Source of the DNA: an uncultured Desulfobacter sp.
Lineage (GTDB): Bacteria > Desulfobacterota > Desulfobacteria > Desulfobacterales > Desulfobacteraceae
Direction: 5' to 3'
Length of the DNA: 64,000 nt
Assembly: GCF_963677125.1 (NCBI RefSeq)
Contig: NZ_OY781882.1
Coordinates: forward strand, 1,930,501-1,994,500
The notes under the pieces are model-generated. The model did not search any database, had not been told where the DNA came from, and worked only from the letters and a program-made list of their open reading frames with translations. Made by a program: the position numbers and the translations under genes. Position 1 is the stretch's first letter. Every line of letters begins with the position of its first letter. Positions 36,064 to 43,884 of the stretch are shown piece after piece.

Positions 36064-37187
36064 AAAAAATGATATTGGTCATCTTGTTGCTTATACCGTT
36101 GTGTCTGTCCCAAGGCGTACAGGCTGAAGAAAAAATCGTTGAAACAACTGGAAGCAGTGATTTATCACGTAACGATGCGGTCCGGCAAGCGATGCGCTCG
36201 GCTGTGCAAGAAGCTGTAGGGACATTCATTCACACTGAAACCGAAGTTGAAAATTTTGAAATTAAAAAGGATAAAATTTTTTCCCGCACACAGGGGTACG
36301 TTACCCGCTATGATCTGCTTAAGGAATGGAAAGAAAGCGATACTTACAATGTCCGTATAAAGGCGGAGGTCTCTTTGGACAAAATCAAAGATGACCTGAT
36401 GGCCATGAAAATCCTGCTGGACAGTCTGGAACGGCCTAAGCTAATGATCCTGGTTGAAGAGAAATATGTCGGCATGGAAGACATGGGCATGCGCCTTGCC
36501 GAAACAGAGCTGTCCAATATGTTTACGGCCAAAGGCTTTGATCTGGTGGATAGAGCCCAAATCGAACAGATCAAGTCCATGGACCAGTCCCGTCAGGCTC
36601 TGGAAGGAAATACGGACGCTGCCAAGCAACTGGGGCTGCAATTCGGTGCCCAGTATGTGATTCTGGGAAAAGCAGTACTCCAGGATGCGGGTGAGGCATA
36701 TGCCGGCACTGGACTTAAATCAATTCAGGGCACTCTACAAGTAAAGGTGCTCCAAACCCATACCGGATTGATCCTGGGGTCTGCAGTTAAAAACGGGGTT
36801 GCGGCGCATATCAGTTCTTTAACCGGAGCGGCAAAAGCCATGAAGGATGCCGCTCAAAAAGCGGTGGACGAATACCTTGTTGATACCGTGACAAATTCAT
36901 TTCAGGATTTCCTAAACAACGGCGTTCCTTTAAAACTTTATATCACCAACGTCAAATCATTTAAGATGTATAAGCAGGTCGCCGGGGCTGTGCAAACGCT
37001 GGAAAAAATGGTGAGCAGTAAAAAGGACGGCTGGAACAAAACCGGGGGAGTACTCGTGCTGGATCTAAGGTTTAAAGGCATCAGTGAAGAACTGGCAGAC
37101 CTTCTGGATGGAAAGCGACTTGATAAAGGCCGCCTTGAAGTCGTGGACTTGGCACCAGACCGGGTAGATTGTAATGTTGTACAGTAG
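36060..37187 (+). CDS. FlgT/LPP20-like exported protein
   Basis: The protein has 375 residues with a signal peptide ending at about 21 (VQAEE). It begins with the FlgT/LPP20 pattern VETTGSSDLSRNDAVRQAMRSAVQEAVGTFI and VRIKAEVSLDKIKDDL. A CsgG/FlgO-like segment follows (MLIEEKYVG-like MILVEEKYVG, LAETELSNMFTAKGFDLVDRAQIEQI, LGLQFGAQYVILGKAV). Such domains occur in periplasmic assembly factors of flagella and of curli-like systems; no flagellar gene is near. Translational coupling with the preceding gene suggests one complex. Confidence 0.72.
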   Translation: MKKMILVILLLIPLCLSQGVQAEEKIVETTGSSDLSRNDAVRQAMRSAVQEAVGTFIHTETEVENFEIKKDKIFSRTQGYVTRYDLLKEWKESDTYNVRIKAEVSLDKIKDDLMAMKILLDSLERPKLMILVEEKYVGMEDMGMRLAETELSNMFTAKGFDLVDRAQIEQIKSMDQSRQALEGNTDAAKQLGLQFGAQYVILGKAVLQDAGEAYAGTGLKSIQGTLQVKVLQTHTGLILGSAVKNGVAAHISSLTGAAKAMKDAAQKAVDEYLVDTVTNSFQDFLNNGVPLKLYITNVKSFKMYKQVAGAVQTLEKMVSSKKDGWNKTGGVLVLDLRFKGISEELADLLDGKRLDKGRLEVVDLAPDRVDCNVVQ

Positions 37188-37254
37188 CGTTAATCCGCAT
37201 TCTTTTTGACCAGGCCTGACCGGATATTCGACAGGCAGAAATAAAGGGCTTTGC

Positions 37255-37653
37255 ATGATTAAATTGATAAAAATTATGGCGTTTCTATTCCTGGGGTTTA
37301 TTTGTCTTTTCCACACCGCAACTGCAGGCACAGGCCGTTTCGCCCCGCCAAAAACAGTAAACCCCATCAAATATGAAGTCAATGGTCTGTCAGCCAATAC
37401 GTTTTCAGATCGTACTCTTTTATATGTTTCAGGAAAAATAAAAAACACCTCTTTTCACCCCTTGCAGGGATACGTCATTATCCGGTTTCAAGATTCGAGC
37501 AAGTCGGAACTGGGGTATGTGGAAACAGACTTGAATCAAAACCTCCCCCTCCGGCCAAATGAATTGGGAGCTTTTGAGATTATCGTAAATATCAAAAACG
37601 AACCCAATATCCAGAATGTCTCCGTAGAATTTGTCAGTAACAGGGCGAACTAA
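37255..37653 (+). CDS. Small exported protein with an FxLYD-like beta fold
   Basis: The protein has 132 residues. A signal peptide (ending HTATAG) is followed by a single beta-rich domain: LLYVSGKIKNTSFHPLQGYVIIRF, then LRPNELGAFEIIV. This is the layout of small immunoglobulin-like FxLYD/DUF3426-type domains. It is the last gene of the plus-strand set. No enzyme motif is present; a chaperone or scaffold role is possible. Confidence 0.6.
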   Translation: MIKLIKIMAFLFLGFICLFHTATAGTGRFAPPKTVNPIKYEVNGLSANTFSDRTLLYVSGKIKNTSFHPLQGYVIIRFQDSSKSELGYVETDLNQNLPLRPNELGAFEIIVNIKNEPNIQNVSVEFVSNRAN

Positions 37654-37759
37654 TGACGAAAAGCCGGGACATACCAACAAAAATTTTGAACGTATAAAAT
37701 TTATATCATTGTTTGTTGTGGGTTGACGATAGGTATTGATAGACCAGGTCGGCCCATAC

Positions 37760-37915
37760 CGTGAGGCATTGCGCAAAAATAAATTACACATCTTGCTTGC
37801 CTTTTTATCCGTATTTTTCGTTAGGGCAACACTTACATAGCTCGTTATGCGCGCATTGCCCCGCCTTAAATACGAATAAAAATTCGGCGCAATCTGCATA
37901 ATTTATTTCTGCGCA
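37760..37915. repeat. Imperfect-palindrome element between convergent gene sets
   Basis: GCGCAAAAATAAATTA (37773-37788) and, inverted, GCGCAGAAATAAATTATGC (37895-37914) form the arms. Inner parts TTTTTATCCGTATTTTTCGT and ACGAATAAAAATTCGGCGC also pair. The related copy is at 22680-22800. The open frame on the minus strand here (37429-37899) is this repeat. Confidence 0.6.
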
Positions 37916-37920
37916 ATACC

Positions 37921-39420
37921 TTAGTAATTTTTTTTATTCAGGCTTTTGAATTTCAGGGATCGATCTGAAGAAATTTTATATTTTGCCAAAATTCTTTTAT
38001 TTGATTTTTCAACAGCTTCCCGATTTAAAACGATCTTAAAGCCCCTGATATCTTCAATAATGTGATAATCCCCTTCCCCGTTCTCAAACGCTGTTATTAA
38101 ATCCTCCAGGGCCACGATGGTTTTTCCGTTCACTTTTGAAATAATGCCGTTAATGAATTCATGATACCCTATATTTACGTCATCAGGCAGGACCTGGGCC
38201 AGCATTACAATATCCTTTTGATCTTTACTGGGAAATCCGTTGTAAAACAGATTTAAAAGCTCTGTAGGCGCATTTAAGGAAAAATCACTGCCACCGTATT
38301 CATACAGGTAGTTCATGGCCAAAGCCTCAAAAACCAATCCGCCAATAATATAGAATTCAGGTTCTGTTTCGTACTGCCTGTAAGAAACAAGACGGCAACA
38401 ATGAAGTGCTTTCGTCAGGGGCAATTCAACGGACACAAGGTTTCCCTTCCTTAGAACAGTCAGGGTTACTGATTCATTGATCTGTTTTTGCTGGATGATG
38501 AAACCAAGATAGGTCCTTTCCCCTTTTCTGAACTCAATGGTTCCATCATTCTCAATATTTAGATCGTTGATTTTTAAAAGCACATCATTAACTTCAAGAT
38601 ACCCAACAGCTGGTGAATCCGGATAAATGGCGTTTATCAGCACTCCGGTCTGTATATCCGTCATCTGATAAAAAGCTCTCATGTCTTGGTTCTCCAGTTT
38701 CTGCATGGAAATCCCAAATTCAGGAATGCCGTCCAAATGATTATCGGCAATATCTTTAAGAAAATGCCGAATCACCGGTATGGGAATCATATAACCGATA
38801 TTTTCCGCCTGGGGTTCTGCGTGATTTTGAAAGGCAATACCGACGATCGTTCCATCTTTGAAAATCGGGCCGCCACTGTTTCCGTGATTAAGGGACGCAT
38901 CTAACTGACAGGCAATGAGATACGATCCGGCATGTTTATACTTCTTATGTTCGACCCTTGACACGACGCCTTTGGTAATGGAAAGTTTGTCTCCGCCTTC
39001 GGGAAACCCATAAGCATAGACTTCATCCTTAATACGGGAAAAATGTCCGAATCCTATGGGTACAATTCCTTTAAAAAAATCAGGGTCATTAACTTTTAGT
39101 AAGGCCAGATCGCTCTTATGGTCAATCATATCAACGATCGCGGTATATCGCTTAGCCTGGCCTGATTTTCTAACCTGTAAAAAAGTATTGTCACAGACAA
39201 CATGGGCGTTGGTTAAAATTCGATTGCCATGAATAATAACGCCGGATCCGTGGCGTGAACTTATTCCTTTCATCTGCCATGGTTCATGGTAGTTATGCTC
39301 ACTGTAGACCACATAAATTTTAACGACGGTGTCCTTTTCTTCAGCGAAAAGTGTAGAACAGGTGCATATCAAAAACAATACAGGAAAAATCCACGCAAAT
39401 CTGGCCATGGAACTATTCAA
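37921..39420 (-). CDS. DegP/HtrA-like serine protease with PDZ region
   Basis: An exported trypsin-like protease. After a signal peptide (about 1-25), the catalytic triad is His in ILTNAHVVCD, Asp in DHKSDLALLKV and Ser in NHGNSGGPIF, all intact. One or two PDZ-like regions follow (about 240-330, with GVLINAIYPDSPAVGYLEVNDVLLKINDLNI, and about 375-470 with VNGKTIVALEDLI). The length (499) is long for HtrA. It is the last gene of the seven-gene minus-strand set, overlapping the previous gene by 8 bases, so it may trim or clear subunits of that system in the periplasm. Confidence 0.85.
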   Translation of the reverse strand: MNSSMARFAWIFPVLFLICTCSTLFAEEKDTVVKIYVVYSEHNYHEPWQMKGISSRHGSGVIIHGNRILTNAHVVCDNTFLQVRKSGQAKRYTAIVDMIDHKSDLALLKVNDPDFFKGIVPIGFGHFSRIKDEVYAYGFPEGGDKLSITKGVVSRVEHKKYKHAGSYLIACQLDASLNHGNSGGPIFKDGTIVGIAFQNHAEPQAENIGYMIPIPVIRHFLKDIADNHLDGIPEFGISMQKLENQDMRAFYQMTDIQTGVLINAIYPDSPAVGYLEVNDVLLKINDLNIENDGTIEFRKGERTYLGFIIQQKQINESVTLTVLRKGNLVSVELPLTKALHCCRLVSYRQYETEPEFYIIGGLVFEALAMNYLYEYGGSDFSLNAPTELLNLFYNGFPSKDQKDIVMLAQVLPDDVNIGYHEFINGIISKVNGKTIVALEDLITAFENGEGDYHIIEDIRGFKIVLNREAVEKSNKRILAKYKISSDRSLKFKSLNKKNY

Positions 39421-39709
39421 TCTGGCTAAACGTTTTTTTTAATTGATTGGTAAAAATGACGGATTGCTTTTCTGACTTGATAAGACGGCTGTAAACCGTT
39501 TTTGTTTCCCCGGTGGCTGTATCGACGACAAAGGCACCGACCAAAGCGCCGCCATCAACCGGAGCCGCAGCCCATGACTGAAGTTGAAACCGTCCGTAAT
39601 GGGGGGGCGGAGGCGAGTTTACCGCGCCAAGAAATAGAGTGCACAGCAAGGTCAGGGCAATCCCTAAAACAAAATACTTGACATGTTCGCTGAAAATCAG
39701 ACGTTTCAT
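39413..39709 (-). CDS. Small membrane-anchored or exported protein
   Basis: I do not recognise this 98-residue protein. A signal-anchor (YFVLGIALTLLCTLFLGAV, about 11-29) is followed by a Pro-rich link (NSPPPPHYGRF) and a short domain (QLQSWAAAPVDGGALVGAFVVDTATGETKTVY) that reads like a beta-hairpin repeat. It overlaps the protease gene by 8 bases and follows the LPP20-like gene by 20, so it is surely part of this operon. Its size and place recall the small accessory factors of curli loci, but no similarity to CsgE or CsgF is visible. Confidence 0.6.
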   Translation of the reverse strand: MKRLIFSEHVKYFVLGIALTLLCTLFLGAVNSPPPPHYGRFQLQSWAAAPVDGGALVGAFVVDTATGETKTVYSRLIKSEKQSVIFTNQLKKTFSQIE

Positions 39710-39729
39710 TTAATCATCCCAAAATTGAA

Positions 39730-40464
39730 TTATTTTTTTGCCTTTGCAAAATCATTGTGCTGGGCACCAAATCCCTGGACTTCAATAATATCTTCTTGAA
39801 TGCCAATATTTTTCCCCAGTATACTTGTCGCGTCTTTCACATTGAGAATCATATTTACGAATGCATCTCCGTTTTTTTCCCAGCCATAATCGGAAACTTC
39901 TGCCAGGTAAAGTGTTGCAAGAAGCTTGGTTTTGACGACATCAGATTTAAGCAGGTAGTTTTCAATACTTGTTTTGGATTCGACCTGCATACCTATCAGA
40001 CGTTTACCAAGTTCTTTGTATGCATCAATTTCAGCCGCCCTCAAGGCAGCAATTGCCCCTGCATTTTTCCTTGTTGACGTGCCGTATCCCACGCGTCTGA
40101 ATACCTTGTTCTGCAGGTTCATCTGTTCGCCGTCAATATTTTGCATCGTGGCCAATTGTACGGATGCTTCTACTTTGGCAATGTCTTTTTTAGGGTCATA
40201 AATGGGCGTGGAGAATTTTATATTTTTAATAAAGCCTTCGGTTTTGGTTTCAGTTACACTTTGATAGTTGGCTGCAATCATATCTTCGACAGATTCAGTG
40301 GCTCTGATTTTGAGTCCATATATAGACTCCACCAATGAACGGGAGGCCTGAACTTTTGCGGCCATAATGCTCATCAGTCTTTTATTTCCTGCCAATGCAG
40401 GTGAAAAAAAGCCAAAAAGAACAAGCATCAAAATCAACATCGTTGAAGTCGTTTTTTTCATCAT
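39730..40464 (-). CDS. LPP20-domain exported protein
   Basis: The precursor has 244 residues and a signal peptide (ending PALAGNK). The LPP20-like core covers about 125-215 with the signature GYGTSTRKNAGAIAALRAAEIDAYKELGKRLIGMQVES, the region shared with outer-membrane LPP20 and FlgT N-domains. The N-terminal part (about 25-100) repeats the same idea (MAAKVQASRSLVESIYGLKI). GTGAAGGTGAG precedes the start. It is the fifth gene of the minus-strand set, and a related domain is found in the plus-strand gene at 36060, linking both sets. Confidence 0.72.
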   Translation of the reverse strand: MMKKTTSTMLILMLVLFGFFSPALAGNKRLMSIMAAKVQASRSLVESIYGLKIRATESVEDMIAANYQSVTETKTEGFIKNIKFSTPIYDPKKDIAKVEASVQLATMQNIDGEQMNLQNKVFRRVGYGTSTRKNAGAIAALRAAEIDAYKELGKRLIGMQVESKTSIENYLLKSDVVKTKLLATLYLAEVSDYGWEKNGDAFVNMILNVKDATSILGKNIGIQEDIIEVQGFGAQHNDFAKAKK

Positions 40465-40516
40465 AAATATCTCACCTTCACTTATTCATATTCGTTACAG
40501 AATTGTTAGGAGTCGA

Positions 40517-40792
40517 TTATTCCTGTGTTTTTGTTTCTCGACCCATTTCAATGGTTTTCTCTAAAATTTCAACCTTGGGACCTTTTTCCCCATCTTTGAC
40601 ATGGGCTTTGTATTCAATGGTTCCATATTGAGGAATATCTGGAAAACCTTGAACAATCTCTTTGTTCATATGGTCTAGATCTTCCACTCTTTTTTCAACA
40701 TGTTCTTTGTTACCAGCCCAAAGCGTCATGGGAAAAAGGCTGATCCCTTGAAAAAGGGTCAAAAAGACAATGAATATTAGCCGTTTGGTCAT
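40517..40792 (-). CDS. Small exported protein of the repeat-protein operon
   Basis: I do not recognise this 91-residue protein (97 codons if the ATG at 40807 is used). I take the ATG at 40792 because it gives a clean signal peptide (LIFIVFLTLFQGISLFPMTLWAG). The mature part is short, charged and mostly polar: VEKRVEDLDHMNKEIVQG, then GTIEYKAHVKDGEKGPKVEILE. Its start is coupled to the stop of the CsgG-like gene. Small size and place suggest an accessory factor for that pore. Confidence 0.55.
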   Translation of the reverse strand: MTKRLIFIVFLTLFQGISLFPMTLWAGNKEHVEKRVEDLDHMNKEIVQGFPDIPQYGTIEYKAHVKDGEKGPKVEILEKTIEMGRETKTQE

Positions 40793-40796
40793 GTGC

Positions 40797-42152
40797 CTAC
40801 CATTCATCTTCGCTCAACATCCTTCCAATACCGGCCCCAGCTTTGATTGCCGGCTTAGGCTGGCTTGTTGCGGTTGAAGAACCGTGTGACGCTCCGGTTG
40901 GAGGCTTGGGTTGACCTGTATTGGATGAAGAGGCGGATGGCGCATTAACGGTGGGCTGGGATGCTGTCGCTGCTGGAGGGGCCGGCTGGCTGCTTTGTAC
41001 GGGTTGTGTAATGGTACCACCGGATAGAATAGTGTTCAACTGATACCGTCTTGCCAGGGCCACTTCTGTGATAGGAATATTTTCATAGACAGCCATGAAA
41101 GTATTAAAATCAATTTTACCCGATGCCGGTGAAAACGATGGAGAAATGGTTTTAAAAGCATTAATGGTGGCCGAATCAAGCTGACCATTCAAGTTTAGAT
41201 TATGCCCATATAAGTAAGCCCATTGCTGGGCTGCCATAATCTGTTCAGCGGCATTAACACTATGATAATAGCGTTTAATTTGTCTGACAACAACGGCGTC
41301 CCGGGATATGTCGTTTCCTAAAAGCGTCCAATAAGGGAGCGCCAGGTATTTTCCAACCATCTGAATCATGCTGACCTCAACCAAAACTCTGACGGCAGCA
41401 TGCCGGCCCTGTACTTTTTTTATAGAGCCTTTTGACCCAAAAGTAGGACCAAACAAAGTAATGCCAAATTCTTTTTCACGCAGCCCTTTGTGGACTTCCA
41501 TGCTGTTGATCGTGTTCATGCGGGGTATGCCCGCCATTGTTTTAAAATCAAGCATATTAAAATCAAGCGTAATTCTGGCTAACCCTTGTTTGCCACTGTC
41601 ACTGTAATTTACCCCCACAGACCCGCTTGGGAGAAATTTGGGTGCATTGGAAAAAGTGGCATCCACACCCATATCCGTACCATCGCCCCGGGTCTCAAGC
41701 CCCCGGTCAAATTCTGTGATCCCCCCACTGATGACGACTTCGGGAATCAGTTTATCTGAGAAGTCAGAGTACCCTGTAACATTCATATTCTGAATATAGG
41801 CGGGATCGTATGGGATATAGCGAATAAAGCCCCCTATGGAATTGAGTGCGCTTTTAAGTATTTCCGTAATATCTCTTGGGATCTCACCGCCTGTCGCCCC
41901 TGATGTCCCCGTGTTGTCTCCAATGGGATCACTCTGAATTTTCAATTCTCCCGTATCAAAAATTTCGGTCATCAAGCCCAGATCAATCAAAGCTTCCGTG
42001 TAGGATGTCAGTTTGACTTCCGGGGCAGATTCTTTTAATTGAACATCCACTTTGGTTGGCGAAGAGACGCACCCGCTCATCGTTACGCTGATAAATACTA
42101 CACACAACACTTGTATCAGCCAAATATAAAGTTTCGTATATCCTTTCATCAT
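40797..42152 (-). CDS. CsgG-family outer-membrane lipoprotein
   Basis: The lipobox (VTMSGC, Cys near 28) marks an outer-membrane lipoprotein. The CsgG-like domain covers about 45-290: ELKIQSDPIGDNTG, IPRDITEILKSALNSIGG, PEVVISGGITEFDRG, ARITLDFNMLDFKTMAG and RHAAVRVLVEVSMIQMVGKYLALPYW, in the order of CsgG. A peptidoglycan-binding-like helical part follows (about 300-370, LNLNGQLDSATINAFK), then a Pro/Ser/Thr/Gln-rich tail of about 70 residues. CsgG forms the nonameric curli secretion channel. Here it is encoded directly after two genes for the repeat proteins, which makes it their likely exporter. TGAGGAG precedes ATGATG. Confidence 0.8.
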   Translation of the reverse strand: MMKGYTKLYIWLIQVLCVVFISVTMSGCVSSPTKVDVQLKESAPEVKLTSYTEALIDLGLMTEIFDTGELKIQSDPIGDNTGTSGATGGEIPRDITEILKSALNSIGGFIRYIPYDPAYIQNMNVTGYSDFSDKLIPEVVISGGITEFDRGLETRGDGTDMGVDATFSNAPKFLPSGSVGVNYSDSGKQGLARITLDFNMLDFKTMAGIPRMNTINSMEVHKGLREKEFGITLFGPTFGSKGSIKKVQGRHAAVRVLVEVSMIQMVGKYLALPYWTLLGNDISRDAVVVRQIKRYYHSVNAAEQIMAAQQWAYLYGHNLNLNGQLDSATINAFKTISPSFSPASGKIDFNTFMAVYENIPITEVALARRYQLNTILSGGTITQPVQSSQPAPPAATASQPTVNAPSASSSNTGQPKPPTGASHGSSTATSQPKPAIKAGAGIGRMLSEDEW

Positions 42153-42252
42153 ATTAGCTCCTCAGTCCGACCTTAATTAAATTGTATTTTCAGGCTTTTC
42201 CACACAATCCAAAACAACATTCCCCCTATAAATGACCGGTCTATTAAACGCT

Positions 42253-42591
42253 CTAATCTGCAACCAGTGTTTTATCGCCTTTACTGTCGTCAATGATGAT
42301 AATATCTCCTTTAACGGTACTGCCTGCACCCATGACAACACTGTTCATATTTGCCGATTCAGAACTGCTTCCTGACTTGGTATTTGCGTTGCTTTGGGAA
42401 TTGGCTTTGCTGCGCGCATTCATCTTAATGAAGGTTACATTTCTATCCTTTTTTCCCAGATCATCATATTTTTGAATGGAATCTTCAGTATAAGTTGATA
42501 TTCCGTCATCAAGATCCCCACAGATAACAACACTCGGGGCCAAAAGCTGAACCATGAAAAAAATGGACATTAAAATTTTTATAAATTTCAT
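42253..42591 (-). CDS. Small secreted protein with one half-repeat of the curli-like type
   Basis: The preferred start is the ATG at 42591 (GAGGAAGATAAA upstream), giving 112 residues; the frame is open to 42681. A signal peptide (FIKILMSIFFMVQLLAPSVVICG) is followed by a charged region, then an Asn/Ser/Ala-rich segment (NARSKANSQSNANTKSG) and SANMNSVVMGAGSTVKGDIII. The last part matches the junction of the 36-residue repeats next door (TANMGSVNV-DSKVKGAVI). It looks like a minor subunit, perhaps a nucleator like CsgB, though that is inference. Confidence 0.6.
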   Translation of the reverse strand: MKFIKILMSIFFMVQLLAPSVVICGDLDDGISTYTEDSIQKYDDLGKKDRNVTFIKMNARSKANSQSNANTKSGSSSESANMNSVVMGAGSTVKGDIIIIDDSKGDKTLVAD

Positions 42592-42693
42592 TTTATCTTC
42601 CTCAATAACAAAAGGATTCAGCAGGGTCGGGTAATAACGAGTACTGCTGAATCCTTGAATAATCATCTTCTTGTGCGCCATAAACCTGTTCTG

Positions 42694-43515
42694 TTATTCA
42701 ATATCTACAGAACCCATGTTGGCCGTGTTGTTTTTACCACCGGCGATGTTGGCGGCATTTTCAACGTTGGATTTATTGATTACTGCCCCTTTGACTTGAG
42801 AGTCTTTAACATTAACGGATCCCATGTTGGCGGTATTGCCTTCTCCAACAGCGATATTAGCGGCATTCTTGACGTTAGAATCATTTACGATCACGCCTTT
42901 TACCTTGGAATTCTGGAGATTAACCGACCCCATGTTGGCTGTGTTGTCTCTGCCTGCAGCGATGTTGGCGGCATTTTTAACATTGGATTTGTTGATTACC
43001 GCACCTTTGACCTTAGAATCTTTAACATTTACAGACCCCATGTTAGCGGTATTGCCTTCTCCAACAGCGATATTGGCAGCATTCTTAACGTTAGACTGAT
43101 TTACGACAACGCCTTTTACCTTGGAGCCCTGGACATTGACCGACCCCATGTTGGCTGTGTTGTCTCTACCCGCAGCGATGTTGGCGGCATTTTTAACGTT
43201 GGATTTATTAATTACGGCACCCTTAACCTTAGAATCCTGGACGTTTACAGATCCCATGTTGGCTGTGTTACCTTTGCCAATGGCAATATTGGCAGCATTT
43301 TTAACATTGGATTGATTGATCACGGCACCCTTAACCTTGGAATCTTTAATCTTCACCGATCCCATGTTGGCGGTATTGTCCTCTCCAACGGATATGTTTG
43401 CAGCATCCTTTACCGTGGATTGATTAATGACAGCACCTTTTACTTTGGAATCTCCAAATGAGGTACCTGTCAGGACAAACAAAGCGATCAATGATAGTGC
43501 AAGTATTTTTTTCAT
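42694..43515 (-). CDS. Secreted protein of seven exact 36-residue curlin-like repeats
   Basis: The 273 residues are a 21-residue signal peptide (ending GTSFG) and exactly seven 36-residue repeats with no linker or cap. Each repeat reads like DSKVKGAVINQSNVKNAANI followed by AVGEGNTANMGSVNVK. Asn, Ala, Val, Gly and Ser dominate, with few aromatics. N-x-A-x-I and G-x-x-N-x-A steps resemble curlin repeats (N-x-A-x-I...G-x-x-N-x-A), though spaced slightly shorter. A stacked beta-solenoid or amyloid is expected. Repeats 3-4 and 5-6 are nearly identical pairs, so a 216-base duplication is recent. AAGGAGATTG precedes the ATG. It is the first gene of the minus-strand operon. Confidence 0.85.
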   Translation of the reverse strand: MKKILALSLIALFVLTGTSFGDSKVKGAVINQSTVKDAANISVGEDNTANMGSVKIKDSKVKGAVINQSNVKNAANIAIGKGNTANMGSVNVQDSKVKGAVINKSNVKNAANIAAGRDNTANMGSVNVQGSKVKGVVVNQSNVKNAANIAVGEGNTANMGSVNVKDSKVKGAVINKSNVKNAANIAAGRDNTANMGSVNLQNSKVKGVIVNDSNVKNAANIAVGEGNTANMGSVNVKDSQVKGAVINKSNVENAANIAGGKNNTANMGSVDIE

Positions 43516-43884
43516 GGGTTACAATCTCCTTCTCATTTTCGGCAGACCGATTTTGGCCTTTTTTCGCCGTTTAATAAAAAAAGCAAGTGTCTTTAACTTT
43601 TTTATGCCTGCATCCGACGATTTCGCCTGCAAATCATTAAAATTTACACTTGGTTAACTTTAATTATATTAATTTACTACCCTCCCAATAGTATTTTTAT
43701 ATAATAAAATAAAGCAGATACCGTCACACAGCACCCTAAATCGACAATCAAGCAGTCATGCAGAGGTAAAAAAATTTTACGCTCTGCTCAAGTAATTTTC
43801 ATTTTGATGATTAATTGATTTTAATTAATTTATAGAATAATGTAAATAAAAAAAGCTAAATTTATGGGAATAAGGAGGGGGACG
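43516..43884. other. Divergent control region of the repeat-protein operon and the GIN gene
   Basis: The 369-base, AT-rich stretch contains both ribosome sites (AAGGAG on the minus strand, AAGGAGGGGG on the plus strand) and an AT palindrome near 43807-43830 (TTAATTGATTTTAATTAATT). No clear -35/-10 pair or sigma-54 site stands out. Confidence 0.4.

Noticed and set aside
37429..37899. A 156-codon minus-strand frame
   Set aside because: Half is antisense to the exported protein at 37255 and the rest is the palindromic repeat.
42694..43452. Regular 108-base repeats that might be a CRISPR array
   Set aside because: The whole unit is repeated without unique spacers and is coding, with conserved protein repeats.
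42655..43461. A 268-codon plus-strand frame opposite the repeat gene
   Set aside because: It is the antisense shadow of the 36-residue repeats; periodicity, signal peptide and ribosome site all support the minus-strand frame.
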